Shown here: piece after piece, positions 1 through 8,288 of the stretch
How positions within the stretch are numbered: the first letter of the stretch is position 1
How the letters are laid out: each line of letters starts with the position of its first letter
NCBI GenBank assembly: GCA_903953805.1
Contig: CAJBLC010000050.1
Coordinates: 1-16,087 of the forward strand
Length of the DNA stretch: 16,087 nucleotides
From: an uncultured Actinomycetes bacterium
GTDB lineage: Bacteria > Actinomycetota > Actinomycetes > Nanopelagicales > Nanopelagicaceae
Direction: 5' to 3'
Notes under the pieces: model-generated
Database searches by the model: none
What the model saw: the letters and a program-made list of their open reading frames with translations, nothing else
What the model was told of the DNA's origin: nothing
Made by a program: the position numbers and the translations under genes

Positions 1-18
1 AGTAAGAAAGGTATAAAA

Positions 19-1101
19 ATGGCTTCAGATAAATCTGAAAGCAAGACGGATAAGCAATTATCCGAACGCGGTAAAGCCCTTGATACAGCCCTCGCCCAAA
101 TTGAGCGTCAGTTCGGTAAGGGGTCCATCATGAAGATGGGAGAGCGCACAGCTGTCCCAATGCAGGTTATTCCAACTGGCTCTATCGCACTCGATATTGC
201 ACTTGGAATTGGTGGCCTACCTCGTGGCCGTATCGTTGAAATTTATGGACCTGAATCTTCAGGTAAGACAACAGTTGCACTCCATGCAATTGCTAATGCA
301 CAGAAGAATGGCGGCATCGCTGCCTTCATCGATGCAGAACATGCACTTGATCCAGAGTATGCCCGCAAGCTCGGTGTAGATATTGATGCACTCCTTGTTT
401 CACAGCCAGATACTGGTGAGCAAGCACTTGAGATCATGGATATGTTGGTTCGCTCTGGTGCCCTCGACATTATTGTCGTCGACTCCGTTGCAGCGCTCGT
501 ACCACGTGCTGAAATCGAAGGCGAGATGGGTGACTCCCATATGGGTCTCCAAGCTCGTTTGATGTCACAAGCACTTCGTAAGATCACTGGTGCACTTCAC
601 CAATCAAATACCACAGCGATCTTCATCAACCAGCTTCGCGACAAGATCGGTGTCTTCTTCGGAACACCAGAGACAACAACCGGTGGTAAGGCGCTGAAGT
701 TCTACGCCTCTATCCGTATGGATGTCCGTCGTATCGAGACACTCAAGGATGGCCAAGATGCAGTCGGTAACCGTACCCGCGTCAAAGTCGTCAAGAATAA
801 GATGGCTCCACCTTTCAAGCAGGCAGAGTTTGACATCATTTACGGCACTGGTATCTCACGTGAGGGATCACTCATCGATCTCGGCGTAGAGGTCGGCGTC
901 GTCAAGAAGTCGGGTGCTTGGTATACCTATGGCCCAGATCAACTCGGCCAGGGTAAAGAGAATGCACGTGCATTCCTCCTCGATAACCCTGATCTAGCTA
1001 ACGATATTGAGAAGCAGATTCGCGAACACTATGTACCAGTCGCGATCGATCCAGCGCTTGTCGCTGCCGTCGATGAGGCAACAGCAGAGGTTGAGTTCTA
1101 G
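19..1101 (+). CDS. recA: RecA recombinase
   Basis: RecA is the ATP-dependent DNA strand-exchange protein. It forms filaments on single-stranded DNA for homologous recombination and stimulates LexA self-cleavage in the SOS response. The 360-aa product has the usual RecA length. The Walker A motif GPESSGKTT lies at residues 77-85, and the downstream INQLRDKIG and TTGGKALKFYAS stretches are typical of the RecA core. No intein interrupts it, unlike some mycobacterial recA genes. The ATG at 19 is preceded by a Shine-Dalgarno-like GAAAGG at 6-11, seven bases upstream. Only 18 bases lie upstream, so any promoter or LexA box is outside the window. recX follows after 16 bases, the usual recA-recX pairing. 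Identity is very secure. Confidence 0.98.
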   Translation: MASDKSESKTDKQLSERGKALDTALAQIERQFGKGSIMKMGERTAVPMQVIPTGSIALDIALGIGGLPRGRIVEIYGPESSGKTTVALHAIANAQKNGGIAAFIDAEHALDPEYARKLGVDIDALLVSQPDTGEQALEIMDMLVRSGALDIIVVDSVAALVPRAEIEGEMGDSHMGLQARLMSQALRKITGALHQSNTTAIFINQLRDKIGVFFGTPETTTGGKALKFYASIRMDVRRIETLKDGQDAVGNRTRVKVVKNKMAPPFKQAEFDIIYGTGISREGSLIDLGVEVGVVKKSGAWYTYGPDQLGQGKENARAFLLDNPDLANDIEKQIREHYVPVAIDPALVAAVDEATAEVEF

Positions 1102-1117
1102 CCTTCGCTAGTAGATC

Positions 1118-1618
1118 ATGCGAAAAGAAGAAGTCAGTCAAGGAGCTCTTACCTACTCCGAGGCGATGGATATAGCGCTCCATGCGCTCGCTCCACGTGC
1201 TCGCAGTAGGGCAGAGCTCCACGACCATCTCATCAAACGTGGCGTCGATCAAGAATCTGCCGCCGGCGTTCTCGATTCACTTGAACTTCAGGGGCTACTC
1301 AACGATCTCGAATTTGCAAAGATCTGGTCAGAGTCTCGCCAACGCCAGAAGAAGTTAAGTAAGCGCGTTATTACCTCCGAGCTCCGTCAGAAGGGCGTTG
1401 CGGCAGATATCATCGAAGAGGTCGTCTCTGAGATCGATGATGAAGAGGAGTATGCGATGGCCTTTGCTCTCGCAGAGAAGAAATATCGTTCCTGCTCCAA
1501 CCTCGATCCCGATGTCGCCTATCGACGAATCTCATCGCTGCTGGCACGTAAAGGCTTTGGCCATCAGATGATGGCTCGGATCATGAATCAACTACGATTG
1601 GGTGATGAGCAGTTCTAG
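1118..1618 (+). CDS. recX: RecX regulatory protein
   Basis: RecX binds RecA filaments and limits their extension, tempering recombination and the SOS response. The 166-aa protein is mostly helical, with the family's repeated three-helix pattern: ALHALAPRARSRAELHDHLIKRG near the N-terminus, then LNDLEFAKIWSESR, then the C-terminal repeat containing ARKGFGHQMM. Length and position directly after recA match the family. The ATG at 1118 has no convincing Shine-Dalgarno, so translation may depend on coupling to recA, whose stop is 16 bases upstream. The 3' end overlaps the start of miaA. Sequence conservation in RecX is low, so the assignment rests on both pattern and context. Confidence 0.93.
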   Translation: MRKEEVSQGALTYSEAMDIALHALAPRARSRAELHDHLIKRGVDQESAAGVLDSLELQGLLNDLEFAKIWSESRQRQKKLSKRVITSELRQKGVAADIIEEVVSEIDDEEEYAMAFALAEKKYRSCSNLDPDVAYRRISSLLARKGFGHQMMARIMNQLRLGDEQF

Positions 1619-2528
1619 CCCCCTGATTGTTATCTGCGGCGCAACTGCGACCGGCAAGAGTGATCTCGCAATCGCGCTCGCGCAAAAACTTGGCGGAGAG
1701 ATCATCAACGCTGACTCGATGCAGGTCTACCAAGGAATGGATATTGGTACTGCCAAGGTTCCGCTCGACGAACGTGGTGGAATTCCTCATCACCTCTTAG
1801 ATATCTATCCCGTCAATCAAGATATGACTGTTGCTCGTTATCAAGAGTTAGCACGAGCAAAGGTCGATCAACTCCGTGCCGACGGAACTCCAACAATCGT
1901 TGTTGGTGGAACTGGCCTCTACATCAAATCGATCCTCGATGATCTCAACTTTCCAGATACTGATCCTGATATTCGCCAGAAGATCACCGATGAGGCAGAG
2001 GCGATCGGTAATGAGGCGCTCCATGCAAAACTTGCTGCACTCGATCCCGTAGCCGCACTTGCCATTCCCTTCGAGAATGTCCGACGTGTGATTCGTGCGC
2101 TCGAAGTCATTGAGATTACCGGCCAGCCATATACGACCAACCTTCCGCGTGAAGGATCTACGCGATACCCAGATGCGATTCAGATCGGTCTGGCGATGGA
2201 TAGAGAAGATTTAGGGGAGCGGATCAACAAGCGGGTCGATCGGATGTGGGAGCTGGGCTTTGTGGATGAAGTTGAAGAGCTGATCAACCACGGCCTCCTC
2301 GAAGCGAAGACAGCACAGGCCGCGATCGGTTATGCCCAGATCATTGCGATGAAACATGGCGTGATGAACGAAGAAGAGGCACGTGAGGATACGAAGCGGG
2401 CTACTCGCCAATATGTGCGCCGCCAAGAGACCTGGTTTAGCCGGGATGCTCGTATCACCTGGCTATCAGCCCACGCCTCTACTCCAATGCGCCTCGATAG
2501 TGCTCTAGCAACTATCATTCAAAGATGA
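1602..2528 (+). CDS. miaA: tRNA dimethylallyltransferase MiaA
   Basis: MiaA transfers a dimethylallyl group from dimethylallyl diphosphate to N6 of A37 in tRNAs reading codons that begin with U, giving i6A. The P-loop GATATGKS lies at about residues 13-20. It is followed by NADSMQVYQGMDIGTAK (the DSMQVY element), the VGGTGLYIKS motif and the ENVRRVIRALEV segment, all diagnostic. About 308 aa is a normal length. Two starts are adjacent: GTG at 1602 and ATG at 1605. Both lie inside the end of recX, giving an overlap of 17 or 14 bases, and the sequence does not decide between them. The 3' end overlaps dapF by four bases (ATGA). MiaB, which often sits nearby in actinobacteria and methylthiolates the MiaA product, is not in this cluster. 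Confidence 0.96.
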   Translation: MMSSSSPLIVICGATATGKSDLAIALAQKLGGEIINADSMQVYQGMDIGTAKVPLDERGGIPHHLLDIYPVNQDMTVARYQELARAKVDQLRADGTPTIVVGGTGLYIKSILDDLNFPDTDPDIRQKITDEAEAIGNEALHAKLAALDPVAALAIPFENVRRVIRALEVIEITGQPYTTNLPREGSTRYPDAIQIGLAMDREDLGERINKRVDRMWELGFVDEVEELINHGLLEAKTAQAAIGYAQIIAMKHGVMNEEEAREDTKRATRQYVRRQETWFSRDARITWLSAHASTPMRLDSALATIIQR

Positions 2529-3316
2529 TCGCAACCTACGGACACGGAACCCACAATGATTTTGTGGTGCTCTTTGACCCAGAGGATGCGCACGAATTAA
2601 CTCCCGATCAGATCGTTCGCATCTGCGACCGCACGACTGGTATCGGCGCCGATGGCACGATCCGGATCATCAAGCGCGATGGCAAGTGGTTTATGGATTA
2701 CCGCAATAGCGATGGCTCACTCGCTGAGATGTGTGGCAATGGCATCCGCGTGATGGCGCGCTACCTCGTCGAACGTGGCCATCAACCTGAAGGAATCTTC
2801 GCAATCAACACTCGCGCCGGAATGAAATATTTAGCAGTCCCTGCCGATGACGATATCTCAGTCAATATGGGCGGCGTCCAAGAGATCTACGGTGAGATCA
2901 CTGTGACTGTCGGGGATAAGAGCTGGATCGGTTACAACATCAATGTCGGAAACCCACATGCGGTTGTCTTCGTTGACGATCTCGCAGATGCTGGGGATCT
3001 TAAAACTCCGCCAAAGGTAGAACCAGCTGATGAATATCCTGAAGGCGTCAATGTTGAATTTGTGAAGTTCCTTGATAACGGTGAGATCGCTATGCGCGTT
3101 CATGAACGCGGATCAGGCGAGACCCAGAGCTGCGGGACTGGAATATGTGCAGTTGCGCTCGCTGCCACATTAAAGATGCGCAAGCAGTTGCCCTCCCATT
3201 GGGTGATCAACCCACCAGGTGGCCGCCTGACAGTCGATATCGATCCCCATAGCAACGCGACGCTCACCGGGCCTGCGGTATTAATCGCCGATCACGATAT
3301 TAGTAAGTACCTGTAA
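2525..3316 (+). CDS. dapF: Diaminopimelate epimerase DapF
   Basis: DapF interconverts LL- and meso-diaminopimelate, the penultimate step of lysine synthesis and the source of meso-DAP for peptidoglycan. It is a cofactor-independent two-base racemase. Both catalytic cysteines are visible: C70 in EMCGNG and C203 in QSCGTG. The N-terminal GHGTHNDFV segment and the NVGNPHAV motif also match the family. The length of 263 aa is normal. The ATG at 2525 overlaps the miaA stop as ATGA, a classic translational coupling arrangement, with only a weak AAAG upstream. The gene implies that the organism makes its own lysine or DAP-type peptidoglycan. Confidence 0.97.
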   Translation: MIATYGHGTHNDFVVLFDPEDAHELTPDQIVRICDRTTGIGADGTIRIIKRDGKWFMDYRNSDGSLAEMCGNGIRVMARYLVERGHQPEGIFAINTRAGMKYLAVPADDDISVNMGGVQEIYGEITVTVGDKSWIGYNINVGNPHAVVFVDDLADAGDLKTPPKVEPADEYPEGVNVEFVKFLDNGEIAMRVHERGSGETQSCGTGICAVALAATLKMRKQLPSHWVINPPGGRLTVDIDPHSNATLTGPAVLIADHDISKYL

Positions 3317-3320
3317 CTCA

Positions 3321-4766
3321 ATGCCACGCGATCAAGAACCACTCGATATCGATATCGATCAACTGCTCCGTGAATCAGCGATGGTCGCTGCAGAGTTTGA
3401 TGCACAGGAGAGTTCTGCGGAATATGCCGAGAGTCAGCAGCAAGATCTCCAGGATCGCCAAGCACTTCGCCGTGTTCATGGCCTCTCGACCGAATTAGAA
3501 GATGTCTCTGACGCTGAATACCGCCAACTTCGATTAGAGAAGGTAGTTCTCGTCGGAGTGTGGACCGAAGGAACATCGCAAGATGCCGAGAACTCACTGA
3601 AGGAGCTTGGCGCTCTCGCCGAAACTGCCGGATCGCAGGTGATGGATGGCTTGATCCAGCGTCGTGATCGCGCCGATCCATCAACATTTATCGGATCTGG
3701 AAAGGTCCTGGAACTTCGCCAAGCAGTTGTCGCAACCGGCGCAGATACCGTGGTCTGCGATGGCGAACTCTCACCAGCTCAACTTCGCTCCCTTGAATCA
3801 AAGGTGAAGGTTAAAGTTATTGATCGCACCGCATTGATCTTGGATATCTTCGCGCAGCATGCGAAGTCTCGCGAAGGTAAGGCGCAGGTTGAACTCGCAC
3901 AGATGACATACCTCTTACCGCGCTTACGTGGTTGGGGTGATTCGTTATCACGTCAGGCCGGCGGCATCGGTGGTCGCGGTCCAGGTGAGACCAAGATCGA
4001 AACCGATCGTCGTCGCATCAATGACAAGATGGCGAAACTTCGTAAAGAGATTAAGGAGATGAAGGTCGCGCGCGATACCAAGCGCCAAGAACGTTCTCGA
4101 AACAATATTCCTTCAGTTGCAATCGCTGGCTATACCAACGCTGGTAAATCTTCACTGATGAATCGCCTCACCAATGCTGGCGTGCTCGTTGAGAATGCGC
4201 TCTTTGCAACACTTGATCCAACAACGAGACAGACAAAGACACCTGATGGTCGCGTCTTTACTCTCTCTGACACTGTCGGCTTTGTCCGCCACTTACCTCA
4301 CCAACTTGTTGAAGCCTTTAAATCAACGCTGGAAGAGGTCGCTGCCGCTGATCTCATCGTTCACGTCGTTGATGGTTCGCATCCCGATCCAATGGAGCAG
4401 ATTCGTGCCGTTCGTCAGGTCATTAACGAAGTTGGCGGGGGAGATATCCCAGAGATCATCGCGATCAACAAGGCTGATATCGCTGCCCCTGAAGTGATGA
4501 TGCAGATCCTGCGAACTGAACAGAATAGCTTCGCCTTCTCAGCCCGCACCGGTTTTGGTATCGATACCTTGCTCAAAGCGATTGAGACCTCATTGCCACG
4601 GCCTCGTGTAGAAGTGCGGACGACGATTCCATTCAATCGCGGTGACTTGGTCTCAGCGATTCACGAGCGCGGTGAGATTATGAGTGAAGAGTATTCAGAG
4701 TTCGGAACCACTATCCATGCCATGGTCGATGGCTCTCTTGCCGAGAAGCTCGCTGCTCTGAAATAG
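3321..4766 (+). CDS. hflX: Ribosome-associated GTPase HflX
   Basis: HflX is a translational GTPase-family protein that binds the 50S subunit and in other bacteria splits stalled or hibernating 70S ribosomes. The 481-aa protein has an N-terminal HflX domain (about residues 70-230) containing DPSTFIGSGK and the glycine-rich GGIGGRGPGETKIETDRR. A charged helical linker follows, then the GTPase domain: G1 GYTNAGKS at residues 270-277, G3 DTVGFV and G4 NKAD. An acidic N-terminal extension of about 70 residues, starting with a DIDID run, makes it somewhat longer than E. coli HflX, as in many actinobacteria. The start is four bases after the dapF stop and has no clear Shine-Dalgarno, so coupling to dapF is likely. 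Confidence 0.96.
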   Translation: MPRDQEPLDIDIDQLLRESAMVAAEFDAQESSAEYAESQQQDLQDRQALRRVHGLSTELEDVSDAEYRQLRLEKVVLVGVWTEGTSQDAENSLKELGALAETAGSQVMDGLIQRRDRADPSTFIGSGKVLELRQAVVATGADTVVCDGELSPAQLRSLESKVKVKVIDRTALILDIFAQHAKSREGKAQVELAQMTYLLPRLRGWGDSLSRQAGGIGGRGPGETKIETDRRRINDKMAKLRKEIKEMKVARDTKRQERSRNNIPSVAIAGYTNAGKSSLMNRLTNAGVLVENALFATLDPTTRQTKTPDGRVFTLSDTVGFVRHLPHQLVEAFKSTLEEVAAADLIVHVVDGSHPDPMEQIRAVRQVINEVGGGDIPEIIAINKADIAAPEVMMQILRTEQNSFAFSARTGFGIDTLLKAIETSLPRPRVEVRTTIPFNRGDLVSAIHERGEIMSEEYSEFGTTIHAMVDGSLAEKLAALK

Positions 4767-4775
4767 GATCGTCTT

Positions 4776-5456
4776 ATGGCTCAGTACATCACTCTCACAC
4801 CTGAGAATTTTCAGGAGGCAGTGGAATCTTCAACTGCGGCGCTCAATGATGGTGGTATTGCAGTCTTGGCGGCAGAACATGGATATGTCTATGCCTGTAA
4901 TGCCTTCGATCACGATGCAGTGAGTCGAATACATACGCTACGTGGCGATCAGGCCTACACCGCCTGCCAAGTTATGGTTGGAAAATCTGATGTCCTTGCT
5001 GGGCTATCAACTGATTTCGATGATGAGATGAAACTTCTCGCAGATTCACTCTGGCCAGGCTTACTCACACTTCATCTCATGCCGCACTATGGTCTTAATT
5101 GGGATCTTGGCGATGGTGGAGAACTTTCAGAATTTGCAGTTCGAGTGCCAGGGAGCGAACTTCTGCGCGCAGTCGCAGAGTCGACTGGTCCACTCGCCAT
5201 CGCGAGCGCGGCGATAGTTGGCCGCCCCGCTACTCGCGAGATCAACTTTGTCCCAGCGCTGGAATCTTCGATCGCTATCTATGTCGATGAGGGGACCCTG
5301 CCAGAAGGGCCGGCCTCAACGGTGATTCGCCGAAAGATCCTTGGCGTGAGCGGTGGGTTGGAGATGACCCGAGAGGGAGCAATCTCACTCGAAAAATTGC
5401 AGGCAATTGTGCCGACCCTTATGGCACTAGGGGCGCAGGAGCCACCCGTCAACTAG
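4776..5456 (+). CDS. Divergent YrdC/Sua5 (TsaC/YciO-superfamily) protein, probably not a standard threonylcarbamoyl-AMP synthase
   Basis: Family members make L-threonylcarbamoyl-AMP from threonine, bicarbonate and ATP for tRNA t6A37. The fold is recognisable: GGIAVL at residues 26-31, the AFDHDAVSRI helix, SLWPGLLTLHL at 91-101, AVRVPGSELLRAV from 121, and GPASTV at 178-183. Aligned by eye without gaps to E. coli TsaC, the signature residues differ. The PT(E/D) triplet is A32-A33-E34, the K-x-R site is R56-G57-D58, the following KGL is TAC, and the S-x-N motif is S144-A145-A146. Location between hflX and glyA-wecA-atpI is where actinobacteria keep sua5. It has a good Shine-Dalgarno, AGGA at 4765-4768, overlapping the hflX stop. 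I infer a paralogue with altered or lost catalysis; YciO is another divergent member. Family is secure, function is not. Confidence 0.8.
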   Translation: MAQYITLTPENFQEAVESSTAALNDGGIAVLAAEHGYVYACNAFDHDAVSRIHTLRGDQAYTACQVMVGKSDVLAGLSTDFDDEMKLLADSLWPGLLTLHLMPHYGLNWDLGDGGELSEFAVRVPGSELLRAVAESTGPLAIASAAIVGRPATREINFVPALESSIAIYVDEGTLPEGPASTVIRRKILGVSGGLEMTREGAISLEKLQAIVPTLMALGAQEPPVN

Positions 5457-5465
5457 TCTTACGCC

Positions 5466-6731
5466 ATGACCGATACTTTCTATGGCCCAGATTTCAATCA
5501 GCTCTCAGCTCAGGATCCTGACATTGCTGCGCTTCTTCTCTCCGAGTTAGAGCGCCAACGCAACGGACTTCAGTTGATCGCTTCCGAGAACTTCACCTCA
5601 TCGGCAGTTCTTGCGACTCTAGGTTCAACCCTCTCGAACAAATATGCGGAGGGTTATCCAGGTAAGCGTTACTACGGTGGTTGTGAAGAGGTCGATAAGG
5701 TCGAGACGATCGGCATCGAGCGCGCCAAGTCACTCTTCGGTGCAGAGCATGCAAACCTCCAGCCACACTCTGGTGCAAGTGCCAACGTTGCGGTCTATAA
5801 GGCATTTACCAATCCAGGCGATACCGTCCTCGCGATGTCACTTCCACATGGTGGCCACCTCACACATGGATCAAAGGTCAACTTCTCTGGCAAGTGGTAC
5901 AACATCGTTTCCTATGGCGTTCGCCAAGATAATGAATTGATTGATTACGACGAGCTTCGCGATCTCGCTATCGCCAATAAGCCAAAGATGATCTGTTCCG
6001 GTGCGACTGCCTACCCAAGTTTGATCGACTTTGAAAAGGTTCGCGCGATCTGCGATGAAGTTGGCGCAATCATGTGGGTCGATGCTGCTCACTTCATTGG
6101 TCTCGTGGCTGGTAAGGCGATCCCATCACCAGTTCCTTATGCCGATGTTGTCTCCTTTACAACTCACAAGGTTCTCCGTGGACCACGCGGAGGCATGATT
6201 CTTAGCAAGGCAGAGCACGCGGCAGCACTTGATAAAGCAGTCTTTCCTGGCATGCAGGGTGGTCCAATCATGAGCGCTGTTGCCGGCAAAGCAGTTGCCC
6301 TCAAGGAGTGCGCAACACCTGCCTATCAAGAGTATGCAAAGAACGTCATTACTAATGCGAAGGCGCTCGCTGCTGGACTTGAAGCTGAAGGAATGCGCGC
6401 CGTTTCAGGTGGAACTCAAACCCACCTCGCACTCATCGATGTTCGCAGTACTGGCGTTACTGGCAAGGTTGCCGATGAGCGCTGTGGTCTCTCAGGAATT
6501 ACATTAAATAAGAATGCGATTCCTTACGATCCAGAGACTCCTGCAATCACAAGTGGTATTCGCGTTGGAACTCCATCAACAACTACCCAAGGTATGGGCG
6601 TTCCGCAGATGAAGGAGATCGCATCTCTCATCGCACGCGCTATCAAGGATGGTGGCGATGAGGCGAAGGCAGCTGCAATCCGATCTGATGTTCATGCTCT
6701 AACTTCGCAATTCCCTGTCTATCCTCGCTAA
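5466..6731 (+). CDS. glyA: Serine hydroxymethyltransferase GlyA
   Basis: GlyA is a cytoplasmic PLP enzyme that converts serine and tetrahydrofolate to glycine and 5,10-methylene-THF, the main supply of one-carbon units. The 421-aa protein shows LIASENFTS near residue 38, the YAEGYPGKRYYGGCE segment, QPHSGASANVAVY, DAAHFIGLVA with the PLP-contacting Asp and His, and the Schiff-base lysine K235 in TTHKVLRGPRGG. All are intact. The ATG at 5466 lies nine bases after the preceding stop without a Shine-Dalgarno, so it is probably translated in an operon with its neighbours. There is no room upstream for a glycine riboswitch. wecA begins three bases after its stop. The order sua5-like, glyA, wecA is typical of actinobacteria. 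Confidence 0.98.
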   Translation: MTDTFYGPDFNQLSAQDPDIAALLLSELERQRNGLQLIASENFTSSAVLATLGSTLSNKYAEGYPGKRYYGGCEEVDKVETIGIERAKSLFGAEHANLQPHSGASANVAVYKAFTNPGDTVLAMSLPHGGHLTHGSKVNFSGKWYNIVSYGVRQDNELIDYDELRDLAIANKPKMICSGATAYPSLIDFEKVRAICDEVGAIMWVDAAHFIGLVAGKAIPSPVPYADVVSFTTHKVLRGPRGGMILSKAEHAAALDKAVFPGMQGGPIMSAVAGKAVALKECATPAYQEYAKNVITNAKALAAGLEAEGMRAVSGGTQTHLALIDVRSTGVTGKVADERCGLSGITLNKNAIPYDPETPAITSGIRVGTPSTTTQGMGVPQMKEIASLIARAIKDGGDEAKAAAIRSDVHALTSQFPVYPR

Positions 6732-6734
6732 CCA

Positions 6735-7838
6735 ATGCGCGAATACCTTTTAACGGCACTCATCGCAGCGACGATGACCTTCTTGTTGACCCCGCTCGTC
6801 AGGGCGTGGGCGATGAAGTCAGGTGCTTACATCGGAATCCGCGATCGAGATATGCATACCACCGTCACTCCGCGTTGGGGTGGAGTAGCGATGTGGGGAG
6901 CGATGTCGCTGACATTTCTCATCGTCAATCACCTACCGCTCGTTGGAAAATCTTTTGGTCGAGAGGCGCAAGGAATCTTTCTCGCTGGCACCTTCATTAT
7001 GGTGCTGGGAATGCTCGATGATCGCTTCGATTTGGATTCGATCACTAAGTTTGCAGGTCAGGCCCTTGCCGCTGGAATTCTCTTGTTGCACGGTGTCCAA
7101 ATTCTCTGGCTGCCGATCAATGGCATCCTGACGCTTCCGGCAAATATCGGCCAGCTTCTTACCGTGCTCTTTGTTATGACAGTGATTAACGCGGTGAACT
7201 TCATCGATGGCCTTGATGGACTTGCAACTGGTGTGGTGGCTATCTGCGCCAGCGCCTTCTTTATCTTCTCCTACGTTCTTGCAGTAGTGAATGGCTTTAA
7301 TCGCGCCGGTGCACCTTCACTTATTACTGCGGTAGTTATCGGAATGTGTTTGGGCTTCTTGCCTCACAACTTCCATCCAGCAAAGATCTTCATGGGCGAC
7401 TCTGGCGCCATGTTGCTGGGCCTTCTCCTTGCCGCATCGGCTATCACGCTGACGGGTCAGATCGATGTCAATGCCATCTCTGATTCAAGTTCGCGTTCCG
7501 CACTTCTTCCTTTGCTCTTGCCATTTACGATTCTTGCGATTCCATTGCTCGATCTCATAATGGCGATTGTTCGACGAGTGCGTGCTGGGAAATCTCCATT
7601 TGCTTCAGATCGTCAGCACCTCCATCACCGTCTGCTCGATCTGGGCAACTCACATCGACGAACAACATTTATTCTCTATCTCTGGGCTGCGACCTTCGCC
7701 TTCCCAACAGTTATTGCCGCATTTGCACCACTCTGGATTGCACTCATCATTGCGGCTGCAATTGCATCACTCTCGATTGTGCTTATCGCTGACACCTTAA
7801 AGAAGAAGAGCTCAGAGAGAGTTGCCGCCCATGTCTAA
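6735..7838 (+). CDS. wecA: Polyprenyl-phosphate N-acetylglucosaminyl-1-phosphate transferase (WecA/Rfe/TagO family)
   Basis: This integral membrane enzyme transfers a HexNAc-1-phosphate from its UDP-sugar to undecaprenyl- or decaprenyl-phosphate, starting synthesis of a cell-surface glycopolymer. The 367-aa protein has roughly ten hydrophobic segments. The family motifs are all present: the Mg-binding LDDRFD (D95, D96), NFIDGLDG (N155, D158, D161), FMGDSG (D222) and the cytoplasmic HLHHRLLDLG (H295, H297, H298). The H-x-HH motif and sequence favour WecA/Rfe/TagO over MraY. In mycobacteria the gene at this location (rfe) begins arabinogalactan linker synthesis; the polymer made here is unknown. 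The start is three bases after glyA with no Shine-Dalgarno, and the end overlaps the AtpI-like gene by eight bases. Confidence 0.92.
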   Translation: MREYLLTALIAATMTFLLTPLVRAWAMKSGAYIGIRDRDMHTTVTPRWGGVAMWGAMSLTFLIVNHLPLVGKSFGREAQGIFLAGTFIMVLGMLDDRFDLDSITKFAGQALAAGILLLHGVQILWLPINGILTLPANIGQLLTVLFVMTVINAVNFIDGLDGLATGVVAICASAFFIFSYVLAVVNGFNRAGAPSLITAVVIGMCLGFLPHNFHPAKIFMGDSGAMLLGLLLAASAITLTGQIDVNAISDSSSRSALLPLLLPFTILAIPLLDLIMAIVRRVRAGKSPFASDRQHLHHRLLDLGNSHRRTTFILYLWAATFAFPTVIAAFAPLWIALIIAAAIASLSIVLIADTLKKKSSERVAAHV

Positions 7839-8265
7839 TGTGAACGTTGGAAATTCCTCAGAGCAGGAGATGTGGAAGGGCGCACTCATTCCTTCCTTGG
7901 TTGTCACTCTGCTCTGCGTTGGCGGTTCGATCGCGATTAAGAAGGGCCCAGGTGCTTGGGGGTCACTGCTTGCGAGTTTGATCGTTGTCCTCTTCTTCTC
8001 AGTCCATCTTGGGATTAGCGCGATCTCCAAGAATCTTGACCCGATCGCCACAATGGCGCTGGCGATGTTCTCGTATTTCGCGAAGGTCATGGTGATGGGC
8101 GCCTTCCTGCTCATCATCACCAAATTCACCTCACCGGCCACTGTAAGCCGCCCCGCCTTCGCCATTACCGCCTTGGCGATCACTGCCGCCTGGCTGGCGG
8201 GGGAGATCCGTGCATTTCTCAAGCTCAAGCTCGCGTTACCATTGCCCTCTCGGTCAGAGAAGTAA
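7831..8265 (+). CDS. atpI: AtpI-like membrane protein of the ATP synthase locus
   Basis: This is a 144-aa membrane protein with a short polar N-terminus and four predicted membrane segments at about residues 18-36, 43-62, 72-97 and 108-128, ending in a basic, polar tail. Size, topology and location between wecA/rfe and the atp genes match the actinobacterial ATP synthase protein I family. AtpI is thought to assist c-ring assembly or ion supply in other bacteria but is often dispensable. I chose the ATG at 7831, which overlaps the wecA stop by eight bases, over the in-frame TTG at 7822. The purine-rich run at 7811-7821 could serve as ribosome-binding site. Sequence conservation is low, so the name rests partly on context. 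Confidence 0.75.
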   Translation: MSNVNVGNSSEQEMWKGALIPSLVVTLLCVGGSIAIKKGPGAWGSLLASLIVVLFFSVHLGISAISKNLDPIATMALAMFSYFAKVMVMGAFLLIITKFTSPATVSRPAFAITALAITAAWLAGEIRAFLKLKLALPLPSRSEK

Positions 8266-8288
8266 GACCGGAACTAGGGGAGGTCACC

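Noticed and set aside
3340..3362. Palindromic CGATATCGATATCGAT run at the start of hflX
   Set aside because: It is explained by the codons for an Asp-Ile repeat in the acidic N-terminal tail; it is coding and not in a promoter position.
3292..3687. A 131-codon antisense open frame over the dapF/hflX boundary
   Set aside because: It covers the ends of two real genes and is rich in His, Arg and Ser as expected of a shadow frame.
5457..5465. Possible glycine riboswitch before glyA
   Set aside because: The gap is nine bases, far too short for an aptamer.
7812..8228. A 138-codon antisense open frame over atpI
   Set aside because: The plus-strand AtpI-like protein has coherent membrane segments and operon context; the antisense frame has no ribosome-binding site or recognisable domain.
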